Assembly: GCA_977006965.1 (NCBI GenBank)
Contig: OZ345375.1
Location: 1,984,001 to 2,048,000, forward strand
Length of the DNA stretch: 64,000 nt
Reading direction: 5' to 3'
From: Phymatolithon calcareum
Lineage: Eukaryota > Rhodophyta > Florideophyceae > Hapalidiales
The translations under genes and the position numbers were made by a program. The notes under the pieces are model-generated. The model was not told where the DNA came from. It did no database searches and worked only from the letters and a program-made list of their open reading frames with translations. Below are positions 11,217-20,696 of the stretch, one piece after another; the first letter of the stretch is position 1; every line of letters begins with the position of its first letter.

Positions 11217-11420
11217 ACTCGTCGGCAATTGGTCGCCCTGATATTCTGGACAACATCTTGGCACCTATGCAGATCCATAGATCTTTTTTTCGAACATTTT
11301 CAGCTAACTAGTTAGCTTCCATGATTCGCAACCGTAGAGGAGAGTTGATAGGGTAGAGGAGCGCAGGATACGTAATCGGAGATTCTGGGTAGGATCTTGT
11401 CCGTATGAATCCGTAGAATG
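11217..11420 (-). pseudogene. LINE NL-E, thumb region of RT
   Basis: The minus-strand translation contains LLYGCESWKLTS, a strongly conserved thumb motif of RTE/CR1-like LINEs (usual form STLLYGCESWTLT). It is the upstream half of the element whose end is at 8165-8372; piggyBac copy A lies between. It is broken by stops after the motif, and the catalytic domain is missing. Confidence 0.8.
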
Positions 11421-11745
11421 GCTACAAGTCACTACGCGCACGAGGGTCTATCTTCCCGTAGAGTCTCTTCCGCACAATACTGAGACACTCGCCCAGCGGC
11501 CTCGGGACCAAATATGAGGGAGAATGACTACAAGTCATTTCGAGCACGAGGGTCTATCTTCCCACAGAGTCACTTCCCCACAATACTGAGAAACTCGAAC
11601 GCTGGGCGATTGTCAAAAGTTCCTCAACTTCCGGTGGATAATTTTGTGTTGGTTTCTTTACTTGATGTGTACAAGTATCTCCCCTTTCGGCTCACCATAG
11701 CGAGTACCTGATTGCCTTTTTGAATAGTAACCGTACTCTGCAGAA
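11421..11745 (+). repeat. Repeat R1, second copy, with an internal tandem
   Basis: A block of about 110 bp is present twice in tandem (CTACAAGTCA near 11420 and 11530, each followed by CGAGGGTCTATCTTCCC). The second unit runs into the 3' flank of the SIMPL gene and is nearly identical to 39700-39960. It marks the left side of the duplicated locus. Confidence 0.65.
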
Positions 11746-12456
11746 CTACGAAACATAAAAGGAAACAGTCACAAAAGCAACGACGCTTAGTTTAACGCCG
11801 TTATGATGTGACTCCACGTTATATGTCGCGTCTTGAGTTGAGCCCGGAGAGCCCCCAATATGTGTGATCTTGATCGAGGCAAGGCTTCCAATGCTTCGTC
11901 CAAGTTCCTTCACAGCAGCGGATGCTTCCTTCTTAGCATTCTTTACCGCGTCGCGAACAGCAGCCTCACGAGCAGCAGCGAGTGCAATCGAGGTTGCCTT
12001 CATAGAAATACCGTACGATTGAGAACCGCCGTTACGCATGGCACCATCGAGAAGCTCACCGGATCTGTCGATCGGAACTTCAAAGTACACTTGCGTATTT
12101 CCTGAATATCCCACGAATTTCGGCGGTTGCTTGTTGTAATTGTACTCCTTGTTGATGTATACTTCGTTGCTATTAATCGTGTGCACATTCTTGTTGCGCA
12201 GGTACTTGTAGAGGCGGTTGGTGCGCTCTGCCATCTTCTTCTGCACATTGGAGGTGCTCGACGCCTTTACGTAGATTCCGACGTTGATTACGGCGACGTT
12301 GGGCTTCACGGTTCGGTGACCAGTACCGACGGCCTCTATCGTTCTCTGTTTGCCCCAAGCCGGCAGTTTAGTGGGTGAGTCATTAGTGCCGTATCCATTG
12401 GCAAAAGTGGCGAGTAGGACCGTGAGCAGGAGAAAGTTGATAGAAAACGAAAACAT
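11746..12456 (-). CDS. Secreted SIMPL-domain (DUF541) protein
   Basis: A single uninterrupted frame of 236 codons. Residues 1-21 form a signal peptide: a short start, a hydrophobic run INFLLLTVLLATFA, then a small-residue cleavage site before YGTND. The remainder matches the SIMPL/DUF541 fold: a TIEAVGTGHRTVKPNVAVINVG block at 39-60 (typical S/T-V-x-G-G-x-x-x-V-x-P-D start), the repeat-like NRLYKYLRNKNV, the YNYNKQPPKFVGYSGNTQVYFEV strand, and the helix KATSIALAAAREAAVRDAVKNAKKEA near 150-175. Known members are bacterial periplasmic proteins (Brucella BP26/Omp28) and animal IRAK1BP1; the biochemical role is poorly defined. No intron is needed. The product is likely secreted or in the secretory pathway. 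A decayed duplicate lies at 39952-40650. The intact frame next to a ruined copy suggests selection on this one. Confidence 0.85.
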   Translation of the reverse strand: MFSFSINFLLLTVLLATFANGYGTNDSPTKLPAWGKQRTIEAVGTGHRTVKPNVAVINVGIYVKASSTSNVQKKMAERTNRLYKYLRNKNVHTINSNEVYINKEYNYNKQPPKFVGYSGNTQVYFEVPIDRSGELLDGAMRNGGSQSYGISMKATSIALAAAREAAVRDAVKNAKKEASAAVKELGRSIGSLASIKITHIGGSPGSTQDATYNVESHHNGVKLSVVAFVTVSFYVS

Positions 12457-12528
12457 GGCGTGATGCTTTTGAGCCGGTGAGGCTTGTTGTGTCGAGCTTG
12501 TTAAGCCTGATGGGTGAATAACCTTAAC

Positions 12529-12537
12529 GTTATATAT
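12529..12537 (-). promoter_or_regulatory. Candidate TATA box of the SIMPL gene
   Basis: Reading leftwards the sequence is CCATATATAACG, about 75 nt upstream of the SIMPL start codon. The pseudogene copy has the weaker TTTATAATG at the same place. Placement and composition fit a core promoter; there is no direct evidence of use. Confidence 0.45.
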
Positions 12538-12752
12538 GGCACATGTGTGGGAATTGGAGCTGCAGAGCTGAATCCTCTTCTACATGTAGAGGATGATTCC
12601 TGGCTGTTGTTCGATCAGCGCTTTGAAACTCTTCACATGACCCAGCACATTGCACTATGCTGCAGCCATTGTGCAAGCATTACCATCATATTAATGCTTG
12701 TATAATGGATTCGGCATAATGCGTAAAAGAAATGATAAAATGATTTTGTCCT

Positions 12753-12800
12753 TTCTCTCACACCGAGATAGCTCGATCGAGCTATCTCGGTGTGAGAGAA
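12753..12800. repeat. 48-bp perfect palindrome
   Basis: Arms of 24 bp without spacer or mismatch; the left arm begins TTCTCTCACACCGAGATAGC and the centre is CTCGATCGAG. In the duplicated locus only one arm remains (about 40914-40936, GAGCTATCTCGGTGTGAGAG). It is located some 300 bp upstream of the SIMPL start. Confidence 0.95.
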
Positions 12801-13133
12801 CGAATCTTTCGTCTCATTGCCTTTCGGTTCTTCCGTTTTTCAAATTGGCAGCTTTCTTTGATTAAAGGGAACAGCACCAGTGCGCACTGGAGGAGTAGGC
12901 GCAACAACGCGTTGCTGTTCAACTGTAATGATTAGTCCTCAGAACTTGCAGTCTCATGAGCTTCTATATTTTACATTTTTTTTTTTTTAGTAGTATTTAT
13001 TAAACGCTCTCAGTAACACTCTTTAGACTGTAAGGGAGATGCGTTTCAGTTGCTACATCCTTGTAGCATAGTATAACATTCATATATGCTTCTTCCGCAA
13101 TCTTGTATATCGTGGCCCTCTAAATTTTACATG

Positions 13134-13171
13134 TAGTTCTCGAGGACATCAATTGATGTCCTCGAGAACTA
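13134..13171. repeat. 38-bp perfect palindrome
   Basis: Arms of 19 bp (TAGTTCTCGAGGACATCAA and its complement) with no spacer. The duplicated locus has a 44-bp palindrome at the same place (42124-42167) with a different centre. A second hairpin follows directly (CTATGCATTTT, 4-nt loop, 13169-13194). Confidence 0.95.
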
Positions 13172-13236
13172 TGCATTTTCATAAAAATGCATAGGTTTTC
13201 AAATCGAGAATTTACAGCTTACCCTCTTTCGGGAGG

Positions 13237-13666
13237 GAAAATTGTAGGTTTTTATTTTAGAAGCCCTCAACGCCGGCGCACGCCGACTCCAGAGCAGCTT
13301 CGCATTGCGCTGTAACCGTGCCGGGGAAGACTACAGCATATCGCCTCCATCATCACACCATCATCTCCTCTTGCATCTCGCTTTCTAACATCATTAATTT
13401 GTCCATCGCTTGTTTAACTTCCTCTTCAGTTTTATCAATCATCTGTGGTTGCGTTAGGTTGAGTTGAAGGATTTCCAGCAGCATCCCTGCTAGTTCGTCG
13501 TAGTTGTCGATATATGCCGAGGGATTTCGCGGAGGGAAGCGACCGAAAAACCATTTGACTGCTCAAAGTCTGTGTTTCTCGACTTGATTTGGACTACGGG
13601 GTTTGGATTCTCGCCCATATCCACGGCGATTTTGCGTTTTTTGGCCTTCTCCGCCTCGCTCCATGA
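13237..13666 (-). mobile_element. 5'-truncated LINE tail, 430 bp, 14-bp target duplication
   Basis: Flanked by CCTCTTTCGGGAGG at 13223-13236 and 13667-13680. The duplicated locus has a single CTTTCGGGA at 42238-42246 and no insert. On the minus strand the piece begins with a short charged frame (EAEKAKKRKIAVDMG) and ends in GAGGGCTTCTAAAATAAAAA, the kind of tail seen on the NL-B/NL-C elements here. It inserted after the locus duplication. Confidence 0.85.
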
Positions 13667-13875
13667 CCTCTTTCGGGAGGTGGCCGCCTCGATTGTTCAT
13701 TGGCGACCAGAAAGGCGTCGAACAAACATCATCCGTGGAAATGCAATTGCAAGGCATCCGCGAATGATCATCAAGAAGGTGCACCTACGGCTCGCTTGAG
13801 TCTCGTCTTACTGAAAATTTACCCGCAAGCGCATACAAGACACCTCAGCATTCCGCAGACCAGAAAATCTTCCCA

Positions 13876-14755
13876 ATGGATGAAAGCGACATTGCCGCCC
13901 TTCGTTCCGAATCTCCCGGCTGCACCTGTGCCAACCCGCATTTACACTTGAACAGTGCCGGTGCGGCATTCAGTCCGCAATCAGTCGTAGGCAGCGTATC
14001 GATGAATCTAGCTTTGGAGCAGAAGATCGGCGGTAAGAGGCGGCCACGGCAGGAGCTCCAGCCGTACAGAGGGCGTACGAAAGTATCGCCGGTTGTGAAA
14101 ATTCGGGAGACCGAGGTATAAATAGGCCTATTTTTCAAGTAAAGTGCACATGTGAGCCTTGATTATGATTTTCGTTAGAATTCAGGGCTTCCAAACACCT
14201 CGACATGGCCTAACGGTATACTCTCACACTGGTTTAATCAACTCGTCGCCGACGGAAATCAGCTGTTCCGAAAAAGCCACGCGCGCGTGGACGCTTGCCT
14301 TTTGCTCTATTGCAGTTGCGCGCGATAGTAAAGGCTCATTGGTGTTAGCCACCACCACCGAGTATGGTAGTAATCAGCTCTTGATCGTACAGAGTGCGAA
14401 ACGATATGGTGCGAGGGTTGAATTTCTGCAATGGACGAGTACGGCTGCGCTGACGTTTTAGCACTTACGAAGCGGCTTGTCGAATTGCCGGCGGCGGATG
14501 TTGTGTGCCTGTCATTAACGTGGATAGGAACGAACGGAGGTCTACTGCAGACAGTGGCGGCCATCGGCGCAGTGTATGCAAGGGCTGGTATTCCGTACAT
14601 TGTCGATGCATGTCATGCAGTAGGACAAATTGTCGTGGATGTTGCGGAAATTCAGTGGGACGCTCTGGCGGCGACGGGGCGCGAGTTCTTGCGTAGGCCA
14701 CGCGGAATTGGATTTTTGTACATTCGAGAGGATGTCCATCTGGCAACAGTTGAGC
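13876..14755 (+). pseudogene. Class-V aminotransferase, 5' part (broken)
   Basis: A fold-type I PLP enzyme related to cysteine desulfurases and isopenicillin-N-epimerase-like proteins. Blocks in order: a start at 13876 (MDESDIAAL), HLHLNSAGAAFSPQSVV (13941-13991), RAWTLAFCSI (about 14300-14329), TTTEYGSNQLLIVQSAKRYG (14353-14412), PAADVVCLSLTWIGTNGG (14490-14540), YIVDACHAVGQIVVDV (14598-14645) and GREFLRRPRGIGFLYIRED (14676-14733). The usual DACQAVGQ has Gln changed to His, and the PLP-binding Lys expected in G-R-K-F-L-R-G is Glu. Frames shift near 14125 and 14455. The gene resumes at 17285 after LINE insertions, so it is dead by sequence and by structure. Confidence 0.8.
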
Positions 14756-14880
14756 CGGCTTTACTTTCTTTCTTTCTTTAATGGTGTTAGTTCGCTCTTG
14801 ATGGGCTGAGGAGGGCGCCGGCCCTCCCGTCCTTCTTTCTTTAATGCAGAATGCGTTAATTAAGGCTAGAACTAACCCTA

Positions 14881-16951
14881 GAGTAAGTTCTCATTGTTCA
14901 TATATTGGAGTATCTCTACGGGTCTCTCCCTGCACAGATTTTCTACCGCTTTGACTCGCACTCTTCCTATGACTTGTCGTCGAGAGGCAGTCCTCCCAGA
15001 ACAGTGTAGGATTAGGTGCTCCACTGTCTCCCTGACGCCATACGGGCACATCTTGCATACTGGGTCGTAGAGAAGCGGTCATTCTCGCTGTGTCGATGGT
15101 GAAAGCTTGCGCCAATATGGCTGTAGTTCACTATGAGCTGGTGCAGTACCACTTCTGCACGTCTCTGCGAGATGTGCAGATCTTTCGGTAGCGTAGGAAG
15201 GGTCACTGGTTTGCTTCTACAGGGCGGCTTGATGATGGATCGTGCCGCTTCCAAAGTGAGAGGTATCGCTTGGTGCAGCGCCAGACACGATTCCGAAATT
15301 CCCCGCCGCGCAAGTTCATCAGCAGCCTCATTCTTCGCGACGCCGCAGTGACTCGGTATCCAAACACACTGTATCTGAATCTCGCGTGAAAATAACCGTT
15401 CTATAAGGTTCCATAGATTCCGGAACATGTCACCAAACATCCGCGGTTGCCCGCTGAGCGCGTCTATGCAGCTACGGCTGTCAGTGAACCATCTGAGAGT
15501 GCTGCCGCGGGAAAGCTGTAGGGTTGGCGTTGCTTGGAAGGCATGTACGGCGGCAAATGCCTCCGCGTCAAATGAAGAGCCGACAGCCCCAACGGCCAAC
15601 GCTTCTTCCATAATAGTTTCTTCGCCGCGCAAAATCAGAATCCCAGCTCCGCCGACGTGGAATGGGATGGTTCGATACATATCGCGTGTGTCACCATCTT
15701 GTCGCACACGATAACGCATTGTTTCGAGATGGTCGGGGTCGTTGAGTAGGCATGCTCGTCTCCGTCGTCGTAGGCCAAGAGGATGTCCGGGGGCCTGCCG
15801 TATCGAGACTCAAAACGTTTCGTTGCTTCGTGGTTCTGGTGCTGAGAGGGGCTGAATTTGCTCAACGTCGCAGTATACTAACCTTCATACCTTTTCACGG
15901 AGACTCGTTCTCCTTGATTCAGGTCGCGGACAAATTCATGTGGTACTTTTCCGACACTTCTGCCAGTCCATATTTCGACATCGGCTGGTTGTGCTGCATT
16001 TTGCTGTAAAAGAAAAGCTTCTGTCGCGGTTCGCTTCTCCTCTGGATCATCTTTCGCCGAAACAGGAGTCGTGAAGGTTGAAAACTTGTTACTGGAGCTG
16101 TCTTTCTGAATTGGTGGTTAGGTAGGATCCCTTTATCCGCCAGATGGTAGGTGCTCGAGTCTCTCCACGACCCTACGTTGCGTCTAGAGTTCAACACATT
16201 TGTCTGGGTTGTGCGAGCCACAGGAGTGTCCGGTAGAAGTCGAAGTGTTTGTCCATGACAAGAGTAGCTTGCATCTCTCCAATAACTCTCAGACTACGCA
16301 TCCCAGTCAGTGACCGGAGCTTGGCAAATGTCGTAGCTTTCAAATATCCGCTAGCAGCTCGAGCCGCTTCGTTCTGAGCGACTTCCACTTGCTTGATGTG
16401 GACGTCGAAGCCGTGTACAGTGAAAGCTGATGTACCATGTAGGGCAGTTGGCTTGCAGTAGCTCCTACGGAAAGCTTCCATCGTTGATGATTCCGCGCCC
16501 AAAGATGTTCCACCGAGCGCTCGGATGAAGCCGGTCTTGGACCGGAGTTTCTGGCTCACTTCCCGGCAATGCAATTGAAGCTCAGTCGTTGGTCGAAATG
16601 AACTCGGAGGAACTTGTATGCCAAAACTGCGTCTATTGCCTCGCCATCGATATTGACTTTACCGTCAATAATTTCCTGCGGTGAGCGTCCGCCTGCAGCA
16701 AATCCTAGCACCTTGCATTTCCGAGCGTTTTCCTTGATTCGCAAACAGCTGCATAAGCCGGAGAGTATCTGGGCAGCCTAATTGAGCTTTGAGATGACGT
16801 CATCCCAAGTGCTGCCGGTGACATGGAAGCTGGTGTCGTCTACGAACCTAAATTGAACAAGGTCGTCAAGACGTACATCTACGGCTTTGCTTGATATTCG
16901 CTCGGCGGCACTGACGAATTTGAGGGACTCGTATGTGGTGTCGGAAGGGAG
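14881..16951 (-). pseudogene. NL-A ORF2: RT, RNase H and CCHC end
   Basis: Read leftwards from 16951: a segment ending VQFRFVDDTSFHV, with the catalytic FVDD of RT at 16835-16846; RIKENARKCKVLGFAAGG (about 16745-16690); YKFLRVHFDQRLSF; NEAARAASGYLKATTFAKL; then from 15719 an RNase H with STLRWFTDSRSCIDALSG, IQCVWIPSHCGVAKNEAADE and LARRGISES; last a C-x2-C-x7-H-x4-C knuckle (CKMC..HLILHC) near 15060-15010, ending at TAG about 14881. This is the layout of I/Jockey-group LINEs with RNase H. At least four frameshifts divide it. The first RNase H block is weak here; it is better seen at 4335 in another copy. Confidence 0.85.
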
Positions 16952-16965
16952 GGCGAGGTGGAAGT

Positions 16966-17249
16966 TTTTTTTCCTTTCAAGTTTATTTAAAAGCCCAACA
17001 GACTTCCGAAGATATGGACAAGGCTTCCTCTGATGCTACCTACCTTTGTGCAGCTCACGAAACGTCCACCAGTATGGCGGACGGGAAAACTCAGGACTCA
17101 AAGTAGTCCTATCTCAGTCCTCTACGGGATTGTTGGTGCTTGGACTCGACCACTTTTTGCCTTGCAATCTGCGGATTAATACAGGCCTTCTTCGTTCTTC
17201 ATGCGTTCTATGAGTGTCTTGCTAAATAATAAGAGCTCATCTAGCGCCT
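16966..17249 (-). mobile_element. LINE NL-C tail, 284 bp, 14-bp target duplication
   Basis: GGCGAGGTGGAAGT occurs at 16952-16965 and again at 17250-17263, on either side. The piece starts with an eight-T run (the poly-A of the minus strand), then the CAAGTTTATTTAAAAGCCCA tail shared with 35469-35900 and 35937-36372. It codes in the minus direction for the C-terminal ALDELLLFSKTLIE...NEEGLY of NL-C. It is inserted in NL-A, so it is younger than that element. Confidence 0.9.
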
Positions 17250-17284
17250 GGCGAGGTGGAAGTGTTGGGAGCGGCCTGTTTCGT

Positions 17285-17695
17285 TGTGGATAGGCTTGGG
17301 GGTTGCGGCGGCATATGCCTCACAAGTTGTAATGAGTAGAATTGAGAAGCCGGTGCGGTAACTTGCAGAGGATTTGAGGGATGAATTGAACGCTGTGAAA
17401 GAGGTGGATATGTTAGATCAAGGGCAACCGGGAATGCGGTGTGGGATTGTGTCTTTTAGAGTTCGGGCATTGTCTTCTGATGAGGTCAAGAGTGCAATGG
17501 CGAAAGCTGGTGTGAACGTTAGTGTCAGTTCCGTTGGTAGCACCATACAGGACATGACACAATGGGGCTTCCAGAGGTCGTTCGAGAAAGTGTGCACTGT
17601 TATAATACGGACGATGAGGCAGGGCTCGGAACACCTGAATTTCAAGAGATTGCTGCTCGAGTTGCAATGCGCAGTTCGAATTGGCCCAGGCTGAA
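17285..17695 (+). pseudogene. Class-V aminotransferase, 3' part (broken)
   Basis: Continuation of the gene at 13876. Blocks: GLGVAAAYASQVVMSRIEK (17297-17353), GMRCGIVSFRVRALSSDEVKSAM (17431-17499), AGVNVSVSSVGST (17506-17544), then in the next frame GLPEVVRESVHCYNTDDE (17563-17616). The GINVSVSS..ST and VHYYNTEEE motifs are the usual small-domain end of this family. An extra segment and frameshift at about 17545 break it. About 100 codons expected between the two halves are missing. Confidence 0.8.
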
Positions 17696-17829
17696 TTTTG
17701 CAATGACTATTGCAATGCACCGCGGCGGGCAATCAAGGATAGTCTTCTTTACCTCAGGAAGGAGCATTTCCATCAAACATTAAACTACCTAGCGTTCAGC
17801 ATGGACAATACATGTAGCTGCCGTCTATA

Positions 17830-19414
17830 AGCTCTTCCGTGACCTCGTGGGCTTTGATTCGAGCTTCCGCCTTCTACGAGCGCGATCCGTTGATCGCCTC
17901 GCTCACCATTTGGGCATTCCAGAATCGGTTTTTCGCTTTGAGGAAAACGAGTGCCTCAAAAAGCTGAGGGGTCAGTTATCGGTCAGGACATTCTTCGCAA
18001 TGCCCCAAAGCCGCTCCACTTCTGCGACTGAACCGAGTCTAAAGTCGCAATTCATGTACTCGCTCTTCGTGTTGTCCTTCTTGCGACATTTTTAGAGCAT
18101 TTCCATCATTGTCGACTCGAAAATAATCCGGTATCGGTCGATGTTCCGCCCTCCATGCTTTTCTGCGTTCGCAACAGGCATGAAGCAGCCCCTTTTTCGC
18201 CATTCGAGATTTGGTCACACAAAACTTTTTGTATTTACACCACCCCTGATTCGAACAGTGGGTTCGGCATGATAGGCGCCGTTGGAGCGATGTACTTCGA
18301 ACCGAGGTTTCAGCGGTATAGTGGAGCATCTCGCTTCTTCTTTTGCTCAGCCACTGATTACAGCAGTACGCCAAGATCGTCCCTGCACGCCGCCAGAGTA
18401 TGACCTCTAGTCTCCAAAAACTTAGTCACGACGTCGATTTCGCCGAACATTTTGTTCAAACATGATCGATGTATCAATGGGCATTTCACCGTCGGCAGAC
18501 TAGCTCACCTCCACAAGGTCTTCTCGAATCTTGATAAATCGACGAAACATGTGCAGCTTACCAGACCAGCGCGTTTCATTGTGCATGATGGGCTTAAACT
18601 CCGTCAAATTCCCCAGTAGTGCAGCGTTGCTCAGCTGCCGTACTGACTTCATCAATTCGTGAACGCTATCAATCGCGCTTGATAGCGCTAAGTGTCCATC
18701 GACCATAGAGTTGACCTCTAAGGTCATCTTGTGTGAAATGCAGCCCACATGTGGCTTATCGACGAGCCGAGCTGCCTTCTTTTTTGTGCTGTTTTTATCG
18801 GCAATTAGACAGAAACACCACTCATCGAAGTCTTGTCCGTAGAACGGAAAGATCTCACGGAAATATTGAATGTGTGCCTCAGCGTTGAAAGCAGTGGCTT
18901 CAGCAGTGGTTTCACCATCTTCTGTGTCATCTGAGGCAATCTGGCCTGATGGACACATTCCAAGCAATGGCAGGCGAGGCACGACGATCGACGCCTAGCG
19001 AGAATATGAAGCGATAGCTGCAACAAAATGCATGTTGGTGAAAGACTACCCGTCGTACAGTATCGCACCGTGAGTATCATCCAGTTCGGCACCATTTCGG
19101 CTCTCAACGAGCTCGACGAGGTAAAAGACCACACGGATGCCTGTGTTGAAGGATAGCTTGACATCATGGAGACAGAACTTGCGCACTTCGGTGTTTTCAA
19201 CGTGCGCCAACGGCTGATTTTTCATGACAATCAGTCGAATATACGCATGCACCGCCTTTTCGTACGCAGCCACAGACCGGACTTCGAAGTGGGAGCGTAC
19301 TGTATCGCCTTTCTGCTGCCTCGCGAGCAGCTCCTCGTTGTAGAGGCGCTGTAGAGTTGCGTATTGTTCAGATGAGGTTTGGCCTTTGGCGTACGTCAGT
19401 AAAACCGTATGCAA
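17830..19414 (-). pseudogene. hAT transposase remnant
   Basis: Minus-strand blocks from right to left: GDTVRSHFEVRSVAAYEKAV and AYIRLIVMKNQPLAHVE (about 19310-19200), FYLVELVESRNGAELDDTHG and AILYDG (19125-19049), then FNAEAHIQYFREIFPFYGQDFDEW (about 18890-18820), HVGCISHKMTLEVNSMV (18750-18700), NLTEFKPIMHNETRWSGKLHMF (18616-18550) and RLGSVAEVERLWGIAKNVLTDN (about 18045-17980), the hAT C-terminal dimerisation region. Every block has a counterpart in the better kept element at 53372-56118. Frames shift near 19050 and 18500. The N-terminal zinc finger is not found. Confidence 0.85.
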
Positions 19415-19796
19415 TTTAGGGCAAAGTTTATCTTTTAATTTGACTATGGAAGCATAGAGAACCAGTCAAAGTAAGTTCCAAGCGTTTCGGGGTCTCACTT
19501 AGGAATTTGAGGCGAAGAAAACATAGAGATACATTTAGAGAAATGAAAGTGTACATATGAAGCTATATGGGACTTGGAAAACCAGAAAATAAAGCGGCAA
19601 TTCAACTTCTCCACCTATTGCATGGTACATAAATTTTTATTACTTTCGCCTAGAAAAAGATGCAAATATTGAGCATCGAGGAAGGACTGAAGTATGAAAA
19701 TTGTGCTCGGACGTTCCCGGAGATCGTTTCTCCGCAACGGTGCAAATATTTATATGAGTTGAGCAAGAAGTTACACTAGAGCTTGGCAGTGCGTGC
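19415..19796. other. Unassigned spacer
   Basis: AT-rich, with no gene or repeat boundary recognised. It may hold the left end of the hAT remnant. Confidence 0.4.
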
Positions 19797-20057
19797 CTGC
19801 TGCATTGGGGACGCTATTACCTACATGTTACAGCGCCTATTCATGCCCTTAAGGGAAAAGTCTTCCAGTCTGTAGGGGAGGCCCTCCATTTCGAGAGGGC
19901 GCCACGACTCCGTGATCCCGCTCTCGACACACCAATTTTGATCGCCCGGACCCGCTCCGAATGCGTTCCGCGATGATCTGCTTCATAGTATTTACCCGAT
20001 ATTATCGAACGGATTTCTTCCCGCACTATGTAGACCTGGGTCTGCTTCATTAGAGGT
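19797..20057 (-). pseudogene. Deleted paralogue of the 465-codon gene at 29297
   Basis: On the minus strand, starting at about 20057, the DNA matches the start of the gene at 29297: GTCTACATAG, GAAATCCG.TCGAT and GGTAAATACTATGAAGCAGA occur in the same order and spacing. After about 70 bp it jumps to match positions 29700-29900 of that gene (CGGGCGA.CA.A.TTGGTGTGT, then AATGGAGGG, then ACTCTTCCCTTA-like). So it is an internally deleted, truncated copy. It shows the 465-codon gene belongs to a repeated family. Confidence 0.75.
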
Positions 20058-20140
20058 GATGAGTTTGGAATATATCTGTTTCGTCCGGCACGTCCCTGGC
20101 CAGTGAGCTCCTTGGCCTGTGGGGCTGAGGAGGTTAGGTC

Positions 20141-20145
20141 GTCAC
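20141..20145. repeat. Copia target duplication, left (GTCAC)
   Basis: GTCAC lies directly before the TATTGA start of the 5' LTR and is repeated at 26064-26068 after the TCAATA end of the 3' LTR. Confidence 0.9.
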
Positions 20146-20653
20146 TATTGAGAGTTGTGTAATCTCATCCTCAGTCCGACGAGTCATCATGTCGGATATG
20201 TCTTGTCCGTGTTTACACCATCGCTCCTCCTATCAGCACCACTGGTACATCCGATGGGAAATTGTTTGTCAACTGTCTAATCGTTTGTCAAGTTTGAATT
20301 GTTCGTTTTCTGGTGCTCTGAATGAGCACGTTTGTTTTTGGTACCAGTTCAAGCTATGCCGTGTTTACACGGCTATGGGACCATCTTGCCTGTCTGTCTC
20401 ATCTATGAGACCGGCTTGGGTCTCTGACTGTTACAAAGTTTTCTGCGTCCTAGTTTGGGGAGTATTGTAATGTGAACGTGTCGCGTAACGCGTAGGCTAC
20501 TCAAGTGATCAGTTAGACTATAAGTAGGGATGTATCTTTGGCACAGGGAAATTCCTTTAGCCAACAAAGCAACCCAGAACCATTCCGAGTAAACCGTTTC
20601 TTTCACCGACAACTTTCATCTTCACACCGCTTCGCTTTGTTCAACCTTCAATA
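20146..20653 (+). repeat. Copia 5' LTR, 508 bp
   Basis: Starts TATTGAGAGTTGTGTAATC and ends CAACCTTCAATA. It contains a TATA-like ACTATAAGTAGGG near 20518-20530, expected to drive the element transcript. It is followed directly by the primer binding site. Confidence 0.95.
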
Positions 20654-20667
20654 GGTTATGGGCCCAG
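20654..20667 (+). promoter_or_regulatory. Copia primer binding site (initiator tRNA-Met, internal)
   Basis: GGTTATGGGCCCAG is the complement of the anticodon arm of eukaryotic initiator tRNA-Met (CTGGGCCCATAACC). Priming by a half-tRNA cut in the anticodon loop is known for Drosophila copia and relatives. It directly abuts the LTR. Confidence 0.85.
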
Positions 20668-20696
20668 GTTCTCGCAACTGAATCTGGAAAGTGAAT

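Larger units (their letters stand above)
14756..17284 (-). mobile_element. LINE NL-A, 5'-truncated, inserted in the aminotransferase gene
   Basis: A retroelement running leftwards, with its (GAAA)n-type tail at 14760-14785 next to the aminotransferase 3' break. A GC-rich palindromic stretch GGGCCGGCGCCC lies in its 3' untranslated part (about 14814-14828). NL-C tail DNA (16966-17249) is inserted in its upstream end. The junction with the gene on the right is about 17285. The target duplication is not clear, and some aminotransferase sequence between the two halves seems to be lost. Confidence 0.75.
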
